Program-made: the position numbers and the translations under genes
The notes under the pieces: model-generated
Seen by the model: the letters and a program-made list of their open reading frames with translations, nothing else
Told to the model about the DNA's origin: nothing
The model's database searches: none
Assembly (NCBI RefSeq): GCF_014596915.1
Contig: NZ_JACVWU010000005.1
Span: 186,001 to 250,000, forward strand
DNA: 64,000 nucleotides
Direction: 5' to 3'
From: Streptomyces sp. TRM68416
Lineage (GTDB): Bacteria > Actinomycetota > Actinomycetes > Streptomycetales > Streptomycetaceae
Shown here: positions 54,294 to 64,000 of the stretch, piece after piece
How the letters are laid out: every line of letters starts with the position of its first letter
Position numbering within the stretch: the first letter of the stretch is position 1

Positions 54294-55361
54294 ATGAGGA
54301 AGCGCAAGTCACTCGTTGTCGCGGTGGGCGTCGCGCTCGCCGCCACCGCGGGCATCGCGCCCGCGACCGCCACGGACACCGAGCCGGTCGTCCGCGTGAT
54401 CGCCAAGGGGCTCGACAACCCGCGCCAGCTCTCGTACGACAACGGACGGCTCTACGTCGCCGAGGCCGGCCGCGGCGGCAGGAAGTGCATCGGGGAGGGC
54501 CCGGAGGGGGAGACCTGCATCGGCCTCACGTCGGCCGTCACCAAGGTCTACTGGGACGGCGGCGCGTGGAAGCACCACAGGGTGGTGCGGGGGCTGCCCT
54601 CGGGCGCTGCACCGGACGGCGGCTTCGCGACCGGCGTGGACGGCGTCTCCGCGCTGTGGGGCGAGCTGTGGGCGGTCGAGACCTTCGCGCCGCCCGAGGC
54701 CGGGGTGCCCACCACCCCGCCGTGGAACAAACTCGGCAAGCTGCTGCGCGTCGACCGCGGCAAGGCGAAGATCGCCGCGGACATCTCCGCCGTAGAGCTC
54801 AAGCACAACCCGCACAAGGCGAGCGTGGGGTCCAACCCGTACGCCGTCCTCGCCCTCCCCGACGGCCGCAAGATCGTCGCCGACGCGGCCGGCAACGACC
54901 TCGTGGTCGTCTCGAAGCACGGCAAGGCGCGCCCCTTCACCGTCCTCCCCGACCACGACAGGCGCGAGTCCGTCCCGACCTCGCTCGCCCTCGGCCCGGA
55001 CGGCAACCTCTACGTCGGCGAGCTCAACGGCATCACCGACAAGCCCACCGCGCGCGTGTGGAAGATCGACCCCCGCACGGGCAGGATCCTCGGCTGGAGG
55101 TCCGGCTTCGGGCCGATCAGCGGCCTCGCCTTCAACAGCGGCGGCGACCTCTACGTCAGCCAGCTCTTCCGGGGCGTCGTGACGAAGGTCTCGGGCGGCA
55201 AGCGTACGAACGTGAAGGTGCCCTTCCCGGCGGGCCTGGCCGTAGACCCTCACGACGGCAAGGTGTACGTCTCCGCCTGGTCGGTCGCGGACCGTGACGG
55301 GACGGTGCTGGAGGGGAAGAGGACGCCCGGTGGCCAGATCTGGAAGATCATCGGCTTCTGA
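54294..55361 (+). CDS. Secreted ScyD/ScyE-family beta-propeller protein
   Basis: A 355-residue protein with a signal peptide (MRKRKSLVVAVGVALAATAGIAPATA). A repeat-based propeller follows (NPRQLSYDNGRLYVAEAGRGG, SNPYAVLALPDGRKIVADAAGNDL, SVPTSLALGPDGNLYVGEL, ISGLAFNSGGDLYVSQL, AGLAVDPHDGKVYVSAW). The family is named after cyanobacterial scytonemin genes, but its actinobacterial members have no known role. ATG 54294 has GGAGGGATCGGTC upstream. It is divergent from the riboswitch-controlled hydrolase gene. Confidence 0.88.
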   Translation: MRKRKSLVVAVGVALAATAGIAPATATDTEPVVRVIAKGLDNPRQLSYDNGRLYVAEAGRGGRKCIGEGPEGETCIGLTSAVTKVYWDGGAWKHHRVVRGLPSGAAPDGGFATGVDGVSALWGELWAVETFAPPEAGVPTTPPWNKLGKLLRVDRGKAKIAADISAVELKHNPHKASVGSNPYAVLALPDGRKIVADAAGNDLVVVSKHGKARPFTVLPDHDRRESVPTSLALGPDGNLYVGELNGITDKPTARVWKIDPRTGRILGWRSGFGPISGLAFNSGGDLYVSQLFRGVVTKVSGGKRTNVKVPFPAGLAVDPHDGKVYVSAWSVADRDGTVLEGKRTPGGQIWKIIGF

Positions 55362-55457
55362 GGACCTCCGGGACCAGCAAGATCCCGGCCTCTGAACCGG
55401 GTGATGTTCTCGGGGCGGCGGCGGGCTGTCAGTGGGGCGCCCTAGACTCGGAGAGCG

Positions 55458-57938
<2,481 letters not shown>

Positions 57939-57999
57939 CCCCTCGGCCCCGCGGTCCGGGCCCCGGCCCACGGCTCACGACTTCGGCCGCGGACCGGAC

Positions 58000-59547
58000 C
58001 TACGACGGTTCCAGTCCGTGGCTGCGCAGCCAGGCCAGCGGATCGATGGCCGACCCTCCGCCGGGCCGCACCTCGAAGTGCAGGTGCGGGCCGGTGGAGT
58101 TGCCGGAGTTGCCGGAGTACGCGATCGGGTCGCCGGCCTTCACGGTCGTGCCGGAGGGGACGCGGTAGCTGGAGAGGTGGCAGTACCACGTCTCCGTGCC
58201 GTCCATCGCGGTCACGATCATCATGTTGCCGTAGGCGCTGTTCCACTGCGTGCGGACGGTGCCGTCGGTCGCGGCCATCACCGTCGTGCCGTAGGAGACG
58301 GGGAAGTCGATGCCGGTGTGCACGGACATCCAGTTGATGCCGGCCTGGCCGTAGTAGGCGCTGAGGCCGTGCTGGGCGACCGGGAGCGCGAACTTCGGGC
58401 GCAGCCGCTCCTTGCGGGCCGCTTCCTCGGCCGCCTTCTTCCGCTCGGCCTCCTGCTGGGCCTTGAGGTCGAGGCGCTCCTGCGTACGGCTGACCCGGTC
58501 GCCGAAGTCCGCGGCGCCGGCCGAGAGGCTCTCCAGCTGGGTGTTCAGCTTGTTGTTCGCCGCCGACGGCTGCACGGCCTTGGCGTCGGACGCGGTCGTC
58601 GAGGTGTTGTCCTGGTCGTCGGTCAGGGTACTGACGGAGGCCGCGGCGATCCCCGCGACACCCATCACGCACGCCGACGGCACGGCGACGGTCAGCAGCG
58701 CGGAGCGCTTGGCGGGGGTACGGCGACGGGAGCGGCCGGCGTTGCGGGCCGCCACGCGCGAGCCCGGCGCCGGGGCGTCCTCCTGGCCGTCGAGGACCGG
58801 GGCCACGGCGGGCAGTTCGCCGGTGCCGGTCAACTCGTCCTCGTCAGCGGCGGATTCGCCGTAGGCGGTCTCGTCGTACGCGGACTCGCCATACGCGGTC
58901 TCGTCGTACGACGACTCGTCGTACGCGACTTGCTCGAAGGTCGCCGTGGCCTGCTGGTCGAACGATTCGGCCGACGGCTGCTCGTAGTCGCCGGTCCCGG
59001 TGGCGGTGCTGTCGGCGGCGTTCCACTGGGTGGCGTCGTAGGCGCCGGTGTCGAAGGACTGCGTGCCCCATTCCCACTGCTGGGTCCGGTCGGCGGGGGT
59101 GCCGGACTGCTCCGGCTGGAGCCACGTGCCCGCATCCGTCCCCCAGGCCGGGGAGCCCCAGCCCGAGGCGTCGGGGCCGGTGGCCTGCTGGGGAACCGCG
59201 GACAGTTGCTGGTAGTCGGCCGTCCAGGCCGTCGTGTCGTAGGCGCCGGTGTCGTACGAGGCGTGGTGCTGGGCCGCGTACGCGTCGTAGTTCAGCGTCT
59301 GATGGCTGCCCGTGGCCCCGTGCCCGGAGTCGTACGAGCCCGTGCCCTCGCCCGGCATGCAGCCGAAGAGCGGGTCGGTGTCGAAGGTGCCGACGGGCTG
59401 CTGAAAACCGGTGGTGTCGTAGGCGCCGTACGTGGTGAAGTCGCCGTACTGGGCTTCCTCGGTGCCGTACGACGCGTAGTGCGCCGAGGCGGCGTCGGAA
59501 GCCGGAGCCGGGGTGGTCATGGTCCCCGACGGGTGACGGTCGTTCAC
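58000..59547 (-). CDS. Membrane-anchored M23 (LytM) peptidase-domain protein with long Tyr/Thr-rich cytoplasmic tail
   Basis: A 515-residue protein. The first 240 residues are low complexity, rich in Tyr, Thr, Asp, Glu and Gln (TGAYDTTGFQQ, YDESSYDETAYGESAYDET), and presumably cytoplasmic. A basic stop (RSRRRTPAKR) and a membrane helix (ALLTVAVPSACVMGVAGIAAA, about 280-302) follow. A short coiled-coil leads to the M23 domain (GLSAYYGQ..., HTGIDFPVSYGTTV, and HLHFEVRPGG) with all metal and catalytic His/Asp. It should be a peptidoglycan endopeptidase or an activator of one. GTG 59547 is chosen; ATG 59520 is close by. Confidence 0.88.
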   Translation of the reverse strand: MNDRHPSGTMTTPAPASDAASAHYASYGTEEAQYGDFTTYGAYDTTGFQQPVGTFDTDPLFGCMPGEGTGSYDSGHGATGSHQTLNYDAYAAQHHASYDTGAYDTTAWTADYQQLSAVPQQATGPDASGWGSPAWGTDAGTWLQPEQSGTPADRTQQWEWGTQSFDTGAYDATQWNAADSTATGTGDYEQPSAESFDQQATATFEQVAYDESSYDETAYGESAYDETAYGESAADEDELTGTGELPAVAPVLDGQEDAPAPGSRVAARNAGRSRRRTPAKRSALLTVAVPSACVMGVAGIAAASVSTLTDDQDNTSTTASDAKAVQPSAANNKLNTQLESLSAGAADFGDRVSRTQERLDLKAQQEAERKKAAEEAARKERLRPKFALPVAQHGLSAYYGQAGINWMSVHTGIDFPVSYGTTVMAATDGTVRTQWNSAYGNMMIVTAMDGTETWYCHLSSYRVPSGTTVKAGDPIAYSGNSGNSTGPHLHFEVRPGGGSAIDPLAWLRSHGLEPS

Positions 59548-59639
59548 CAACTTCTCTTTCGCCTCGACAACAGGGGCTGCCAGAGCAGTGCGGTGACTGT
59601 ACCCGGCGGTACGAGGGCGCGACAATCTTCGGCAGGTTT

Positions 59640-59691
59640 CGCGCCCGCAGGAAACGGGCATTCGGCCGTGTTTCGGAGGACTGCGGGCGCG
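59640..59691 (-). terminator. Nested inverted repeat between the lipase and M23 genes
   Basis: CGCGCCCGCAG (59640-59650) and CTGCGGGCGCG (59681-59691) are perfect complements. They enclose GAAAC...GTTTC, a second short stem. It may terminate lipase transcription or act in the M23 leader. Nothing else is recognised in 59548-59779. Confidence 0.5.
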
Positions 59692-59779
59692 ACTTTGGCT
59701 TTGTGTTCGAAGAGTGTTCGATCCCTGTCGCCTGTTCGGCTGCTGTCCGCAGGCTGTGGAAGAGGGCGTGGAGCCGTTT

Positions 59780-60649
59780 CTACGCCACTGTCAGGCCGCC
59801 GGCGTGGGCGGCGGCTTCTGCTCCTGTCCGTTCGGCGTCCAGGGACTGCCGTATCCCGGTGGCCACGGCCGGGTGCACCGGCAGGGCGAGATGCCCGACG
59901 CCGGTCACCCGCACGTTCTGCGCCATCAGGTCGGGATGGTCGATGCAGGCGGTCTCCAGCGGATCCATGATGTGGTCGAGGTCGCTCCAGAAGCTGACGA
60001 AGTGCGTCCGGCAGCCGGGGGCGGGCATGGCCAGCTCCTCCAGCACCGCCGAGCCGGGGCGCATCTGCCGCACGATGGGGTGCGCGTTGGCCAGCGGCAC
60101 CACCCGGGTGCCGGAGTGCGGTGTGCCGAGGGTGACCAGGGTCCGCACCCGGACGTCGCCGCCGAGCCGCTGCACGTAGTAGCGGGCGATGAGCCCGCCG
60201 AGGCTGTGGCCCACGACATCGACGTGCGCGCTGCCCGTGCGCTCGCAGATCTCCTCGATGTGCCGGCCGAGCAGCTCGGCCGCCGTGCGGATGTCGCAGG
60301 TCAGGGGTGAGTAGTTGAGCGACTCGACCTGCTGCCTGCCGTGCTGGGCGAGGCTGCGGCGCAGCAGGACGAACACCGAGCGGTTGTCTATGAAGCCGTG
60401 CAGCAGGACGACCGGAGGCTTGGCCTCCGTCGGCAGCCGGGTGGTGTCCGGCGAGTCCGGCGCGGGCAGTGGCGGAGCGGTCCTGCGCTCCTGGGCGATT
60501 CCGGAGGGATAGAGGAGGAGGTGTCCGGCGAGGATCGCGATCTCCAGGGCGGTCGCCTTCAGAAGCGCCAGGGAGAGTCCCGCCAGCCTGCTCGGCAGGA
60601 GCCGCTGGCAGAGCGGAAGAAGGGGCAGTACTGCCTTGGTGACCTTCAT
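59780..60649 (-). CDS. Alpha/beta-hydrolase, triacylglycerol lipase-like
   Basis: A 289-residue protein. A hydrophobic N-terminal segment (LSLALLKATALEIAILAGHLLL) may be a membrane anchor. The oxyanion region is PPVVLLHGFIDNRSVFVLL, the nucleophile elbow is VDVVGHSLGGLIARYY, and TLGTPHSGTRVV, an acid Asp in FVSFWSDLDHIMDP and a His in GVGHLALPVHP complete the site. This fits the esterase/lipase class (EstA/LipA-like). AGGAGG lies before the ATG. Substrates are not predictable. Confidence 0.88.
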   Translation of the reverse strand: MKVTKAVLPLLPLCQRLLPSRLAGLSLALLKATALEIAILAGHLLLYPSGIAQERRTAPPLPAPDSPDTTRLPTEAKPPVVLLHGFIDNRSVFVLLRRSLAQHGRQQVESLNYSPLTCDIRTAAELLGRHIEEICERTGSAHVDVVGHSLGGLIARYYVQRLGGDVRVRTLVTLGTPHSGTRVVPLANAHPIVRQMRPGSAVLEELAMPAPGCRTHFVSFWSDLDHIMDPLETACIDHPDLMAQNVRVTGVGHLALPVHPAVATGIRQSLDAERTGAEAAAHAGGLTVA

Positions 60650-61116
60650 GGCCGACCTCCTGTCGGCACACAGGAGGACGCCTCTGTCCCCCGTGTGCCC
60701 TCGTGGGAAGACGCGACGAGGGCGGCCGACGGTACACGAGCGGGCAGCGCGGGGTGAGTGCGGCGTGTGGCGTGTGTGACGCCGATGACGTGCCGAGGCT
60801 CCCTGCCGGTCTGGCGACGAGGCTCCCCGCTGTCGTGCCTTACCTGCCCTACGTGCTGTTCGTGCCCTCGCCGACGCGCCGCTCCACCACGGCGCGCGAT
60901 CGGCGGCGCGGTCGTGCGGCGACCTCGTTGCGGCTCCCGTTGCGCGTGTCCCGGCCGTGGCAGGCGTGCCGCGGATGGCTGCGGCCCGTATGCCGCAGAG
61001 ATTCGGAACGGTGCGCGGCGAACGTGTCCCACCGTGTGATTTCCCCCTCGCTCTCCACCGCGAAACTGCCGGTTGCGGGATGCTGGCGATAACGTTCGTT
61101 CACTTCCCCGGGCGGT

Positions 61117-61139
61117 GTGGCACGGGGCGTCCGTGCCAC
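61117..61139 (+). promoter_or_regulatory. Hairpin upstream of icmB
   Basis: GTGGCACGG (61117-61125) and CCGTGCCAC (61131-61139) form a perfect 9-bp stem with a 5-nt loop, 83 nt before the icmB start. It is not a recognisable cobalamin riboswitch. The rest of the 572-nt gap 60650-61221 shows no gene or element I can support. Confidence 0.4.
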
Positions 61140-61221
61140 GGCGTGTGCGGCGTGTACGGCGCGAGTGAGATGTGCGGTACTTGTCGGTACGGATGGATGT
61201 ATTCGCTTCATGGAGGCAGTG

Positions 61222-61644
<423 letters not shown>

Positions 61645-61708
61645 GCTGTTCTCCCGGCGCGGGTGGTCCGGGGTTGCCGGCCCGGAGGGCTGCGCCCCCA
61701 GACCACCC

Positions 61709-61747
61709 TCGGCCTGAACGGCCTCGTCCTCAAACGCCGGACGGGCT
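61709..61747 (-). repeat. Streptomyces intergenic repeat, copy 2 (39 bp, inverted)
   Basis: Read on the minus strand it begins AGCCCGTCCGGCGTTTGAGG and is 38/39 identical to 46089-46127. It lies just downstream of icmB, overlapping the 3' end of the DUF5691 gene by 2 nt. Confidence 0.85.
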
Positions 61748-63374
61748 ACTCGTCGCCGACCTGTGCTGACAGCTCCTCGATCATCGAAGCCCGCAGGCGC
61801 AACGTCGTGACCAGGCGCTGGAACGCCTCCGCCCAGTACCCCCCGGCCCCCGGCGCGCCGTCCTCCGGTTCGTCCGGCACGGCCAGCAGGCCGTCGAGGC
61901 GGTGTGCCTCGGCCGGGTCCAGGCAGCGTTCGGCCAGGCCCATCACTCCGCTGAAGCTCCATGGGTAACTCCCCGCGTCCCGTGCGATGTTGAGCGCGTC
62001 GACGACAGCCCGGCCGAGCGGCGCGGCCCACGGCACGGCGCACACGCCCAGGAGCTGGAAGGCCTCGGACAGGCCGTGCGCCGCGATGAAACCGGCCACC
62101 CAGTCGGCCCGTTCGGCGGCGTCCAGCGTGCCGAGCAGCTTGGCGCGCTCGGCCAGGGACACCGCACCCGGCCCGCCCGCCTCGGGCGCCGACGGCGTCC
62201 CCAGCAGCGCGCGTGACCAGACGGCGTCCCGCTGACGCACGGCCGCCCGGCACCAGGCGGCGTGCAGCTCGGCCTGCCAGTCGTCCGCCACCGGCAGGGC
62301 CACGATCTCGGCGGCCGTCCGGCCGCCGAGCCGCTCCGGCCAGGTGCCCAGCGGCGCCGCCTCCACCAACTGTCCCAGCCACCACGACCGTTCCCCGCGT
62401 CCCGCCGGAGCCTTGGGTACGACACCGTCGCGCTCCATACTCGGGTCACACTCGTGCGGTGCCTCGACCGTGATCGTGGGTGTGTCCGCCGTGCGGTCGA
62501 CGGCCACGCACGCCGCGGCCCTGACCGCCATCCGCGCGGCGAGGGCCGAGCCGGGCAGCGCGGACAGCAACTCCGCCGCCGTGGCCCGCACATTGCGGCT
62601 GCGGTCGGCCAGCGCCTGCTCCAGGAACGGCTCGTCCGCCGGGCTCAGCCCCGTGCGCAGCGAGTCGAGGAACATCAGACGGTCCTCGGCCCGCTCCGTC
62701 GCCCATGTGCTCGTGAGCAGCTCGCGCGCGGCGGCGGGCTCGCGGGCCCGTATCGCGGCCAGCAGCGCTACCCGTTCGGCGAACAGGCCCTCCTGCCACA
62801 GCCCTTGGATCTTCTCCGTCTCCTCCGGGCGGGGCAGCGAGGTGCCGCCGCCCGGCGTCGCGCGCAGGGCGAACCGCCAGTCCGGGTTCAGCCGCGCGAG
62901 CCACACCGCGCGCGGGCCCGCGAATCTCAGCACGGCCGGCCGCAGATCCGTCCGCCCCCGTGCCGCGTCCAGCAGCGCGGGGAGCATGTGCGGGGGCGCC
63001 GCGTACCCGCGCGTGTTCGCCGTCGCGAGCCACTGCGGCAGCAGCTCCATGAGGTCCGGCGCCGTGCCTCTGCGCCCGCTGCCCGCCGCTCCCGCACGGT
63101 CGGCCAGCAGTTGCGCGAGCCTGCGGACGGCCGCGGCGGGTGGCACCGGCCGCGGATCCTCGGGTGCCGGCTCGGGGCGGGGTGCCGCCTGCGCAGGCCG
63201 CAGCCCGGCTCGCCGCCGTACGGTCTCCAGCGCGGCCGCGTCCAGCAGCGCCACCGGTGCCTCCCGGTCCGGTCCGGCGCCCGGCGGGGTGCGCCGGTCG
63301 GTGCCGAGCAGCGCGGTGGTGACGAGCTCCTCCCAGGCGCCCTGCGCGGACGGGGCCGCGGAGTTCCTGCTCAT
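61746..63374 (-). CDS. DUF5691-family protein
   Basis: A 542-residue soluble, Ala/Arg/Leu-rich alpha-helical protein. HEAT-like stretches are visible (FLEQALADRSRNVRATAAELLSALPGSALAARM). It opens with AWEELVTTALLGTDRRTPP, the family start. It lies immediately downstream of a SWIM zinc-finger protein gene, an association usual for this family, which often also includes MoxR and VWA genes. The function is unknown. The stop coincides with the edge of an intergenic repeat. Confidence 0.85.
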   Translation of the reverse strand: MSRNSAAPSAQGAWEELVTTALLGTDRRTPPGAGPDREAPVALLDAAALETVRRRAGLRPAQAAPRPEPAPEDPRPVPPAAAVRRLAQLLADRAGAAGSGRRGTAPDLMELLPQWLATANTRGYAAPPHMLPALLDAARGRTDLRPAVLRFAGPRAVWLARLNPDWRFALRATPGGGTSLPRPEETEKIQGLWQEGLFAERVALLAAIRAREPAAARELLTSTWATERAEDRLMFLDSLRTGLSPADEPFLEQALADRSRNVRATAAELLSALPGSALAARMAVRAAACVAVDRTADTPTITVEAPHECDPSMERDGVVPKAPAGRGERSWWLGQLVEAAPLGTWPERLGGRTAAEIVALPVADDWQAELHAAWCRAAVRQRDAVWSRALLGTPSAPEAGGPGAVSLAERAKLLGTLDAAERADWVAGFIAAHGLSEAFQLLGVCAVPWAAPLGRAVVDALNIARDAGSYPWSFSGVMGLAERCLDPAEAHRLDGLLAVPDEPEDGAPGAGGYWAEAFQRLVTTLRLRASMIEELSAQVGDE

Positions 63375-63504
63375 GAGGTTCCCTTCCGTGGGGTGCCGAG
63401 GAGTGGTTGAACGCTCATCCGTGTCGGGTGTCCCTTGATGCGGGACACATGCGCGGGGGAGGCGAGGCCCGTGGGAGCCGCTGTCGCCGCCATGGACAGA
63501 GGGC

Positions 63505-64000
63505 TCAGCACAGCGGCACCCCCTCGCCCGCTCCCCGCGGCCAGGCCGTCAGCGGGGTGAAGCCGCGGTGCCCGCACTCGCCGAAGACCTTGACGGGCGC
63601 GCCGCCGGACAGGGCGACCAGACGCCACAGGCCCGGTCGGGCCAGGGCGGCGGGCGTGAGCGGCAGGGCCGTGTCCGCGTCGGCGTCCGCCAACTGCCAG
63701 CCGTCACCGTCGGGGGCCGGTATCACCCCGTCCAGGGTCACCGGCACCGACTCCAGCCAGGGATCGTCCCGCAGCGCCTCGCCGTAGCGTGCCGCCGCCC
63801 GAGCCGTCGTCACCCCCGGCGGACGCGTCGAGCCCGGTACGGGCGCGCCGAACCGCTCGCCCAGCGACACCCGCTGCTGCCCGCCTCCCGGATGGGCGGA
63901 CACCTCCGCGTCCAGCACCAGCCCCACCGGCAGCGCCAGCTCCGGCGCACGGCCTGCGGCCCCATAGGAAAGGAGCAGCGCGGTACGGTCCGAACCGGTG
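63505..64000 (-). CDS. C-terminal part of a SWIM zinc-finger family protein (cut by window edge)
   Basis: The frame is open from base 64000 to the stop at 63505, and 165 codons are visible. It contains TALLLSYGAAG, LGERFGAPVPGSTRPPG, YGEALRDDPWLESVPVTLDGVIP and FGECGHRGFTPLTAWP. This matches the C-terminal region expected of the SWIM-domain proteins that neighbour DUF5691 genes. The zinc finger itself lies outside the window, so the assignment depends on context. Confidence 0.6.
   Translation of the reverse strand, partial: TGSDRTALLLSYGAAGRAPELALPVGLVLDAEVSAHPGGGQQRVSLGERFGAPVPGSTRPPGVTTARAAARYGEALRDDPWLESVPVTLDGVIPAPDGDGWQLADADADTALPLTPAALARPGLWRLVALSGGAPVKVFGECGHRGFTPLTAWPRGAGEGVPLC

Overview
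This is high-GC DNA with Streptomyces codon use, gene content and gene order. Recognisable landmarks are a bldM-type regulator, an ECF sigma factor, guaB, a guaB-like paralogue, glpD, a run of Ser/Thr protein kinases, a GMC oxidoreductase, guaA, pcrA and icmB. From memory this order matches the S. coelicolor chromosome around SCO4768-SCO4801. Part of it (sigD-like factor, guaB2, guaB3, a choD-like oxidoreductase, guaA) is also preserved in mycobacteria. It is a core chromosomal segment with one clear accessory insertion.

Layout. 1-4.3 kb: end of bldM, ECF sigma factor, guaB and a guaB3-type paralogue, with strong hairpin terminators. 4.3-4.9 kb: an unusual non-coding or small-ORF region. It has a 14-bp stem that buries the ribosome binding site of a cationic 31-residue ORF, followed by two tandem 94-bp units that each spell a nine-residue ORF. 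4.9-8.1 kb: a nucleotide-sugar dehydrogenase homologue that lacks its catalytic residues, and glpD. 8.5-20 kb: six consecutive PASTA-less membrane Ser/Thr kinases, one of them a pseudokinase; five carry a related extracytoplasmic domain. 20-23.6 kb: a succinate-semialdehyde-type dehydrogenase and a cholesterol-oxidase-like GMC protein.

23.6-38.7 kb is the accessory block. It holds an XRE regulator/DUF397/HATPase trio, a frameshifted lipoprotein gene, a SUKH immunity gene and a 10.6-kb secreted RHS/YD-repeat toxin with a C-terminal nuclease domain. A divergent sortase-anchored surface protein closes it.

39-46 kb: a chorismate mutase with a leaderless aromatic-rich leader peptide and attenuator, guaA, a PNPOx-like protein, small membrane proteins, a class II aldolase and a DUF4429/SHOCT protein. 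46-54 kb: envelope functions, namely a DoxX protein, a PspC/LiaF-like protein, a PspC-histidine kinase with its response regulator, and two NlpC/P60 hydrolases, one under a c-di-AMP (ydaO) riboswitch. 54-64 kb: a ScyD/ScyE-like secreted protein, pcrA, an M23 peptidase, a lipase, icmB, and a DUF5691/SWIM-protein pair cut by the window edge.

Functional themes are purine (GMP) synthesis, development and sporulation control, envelope sensing and cell-wall remodelling (kinases, PspC system, NlpC/P60 and M23 hydrolases, c-di-AMP), and interbacterial competition (RHS toxin with immunity).
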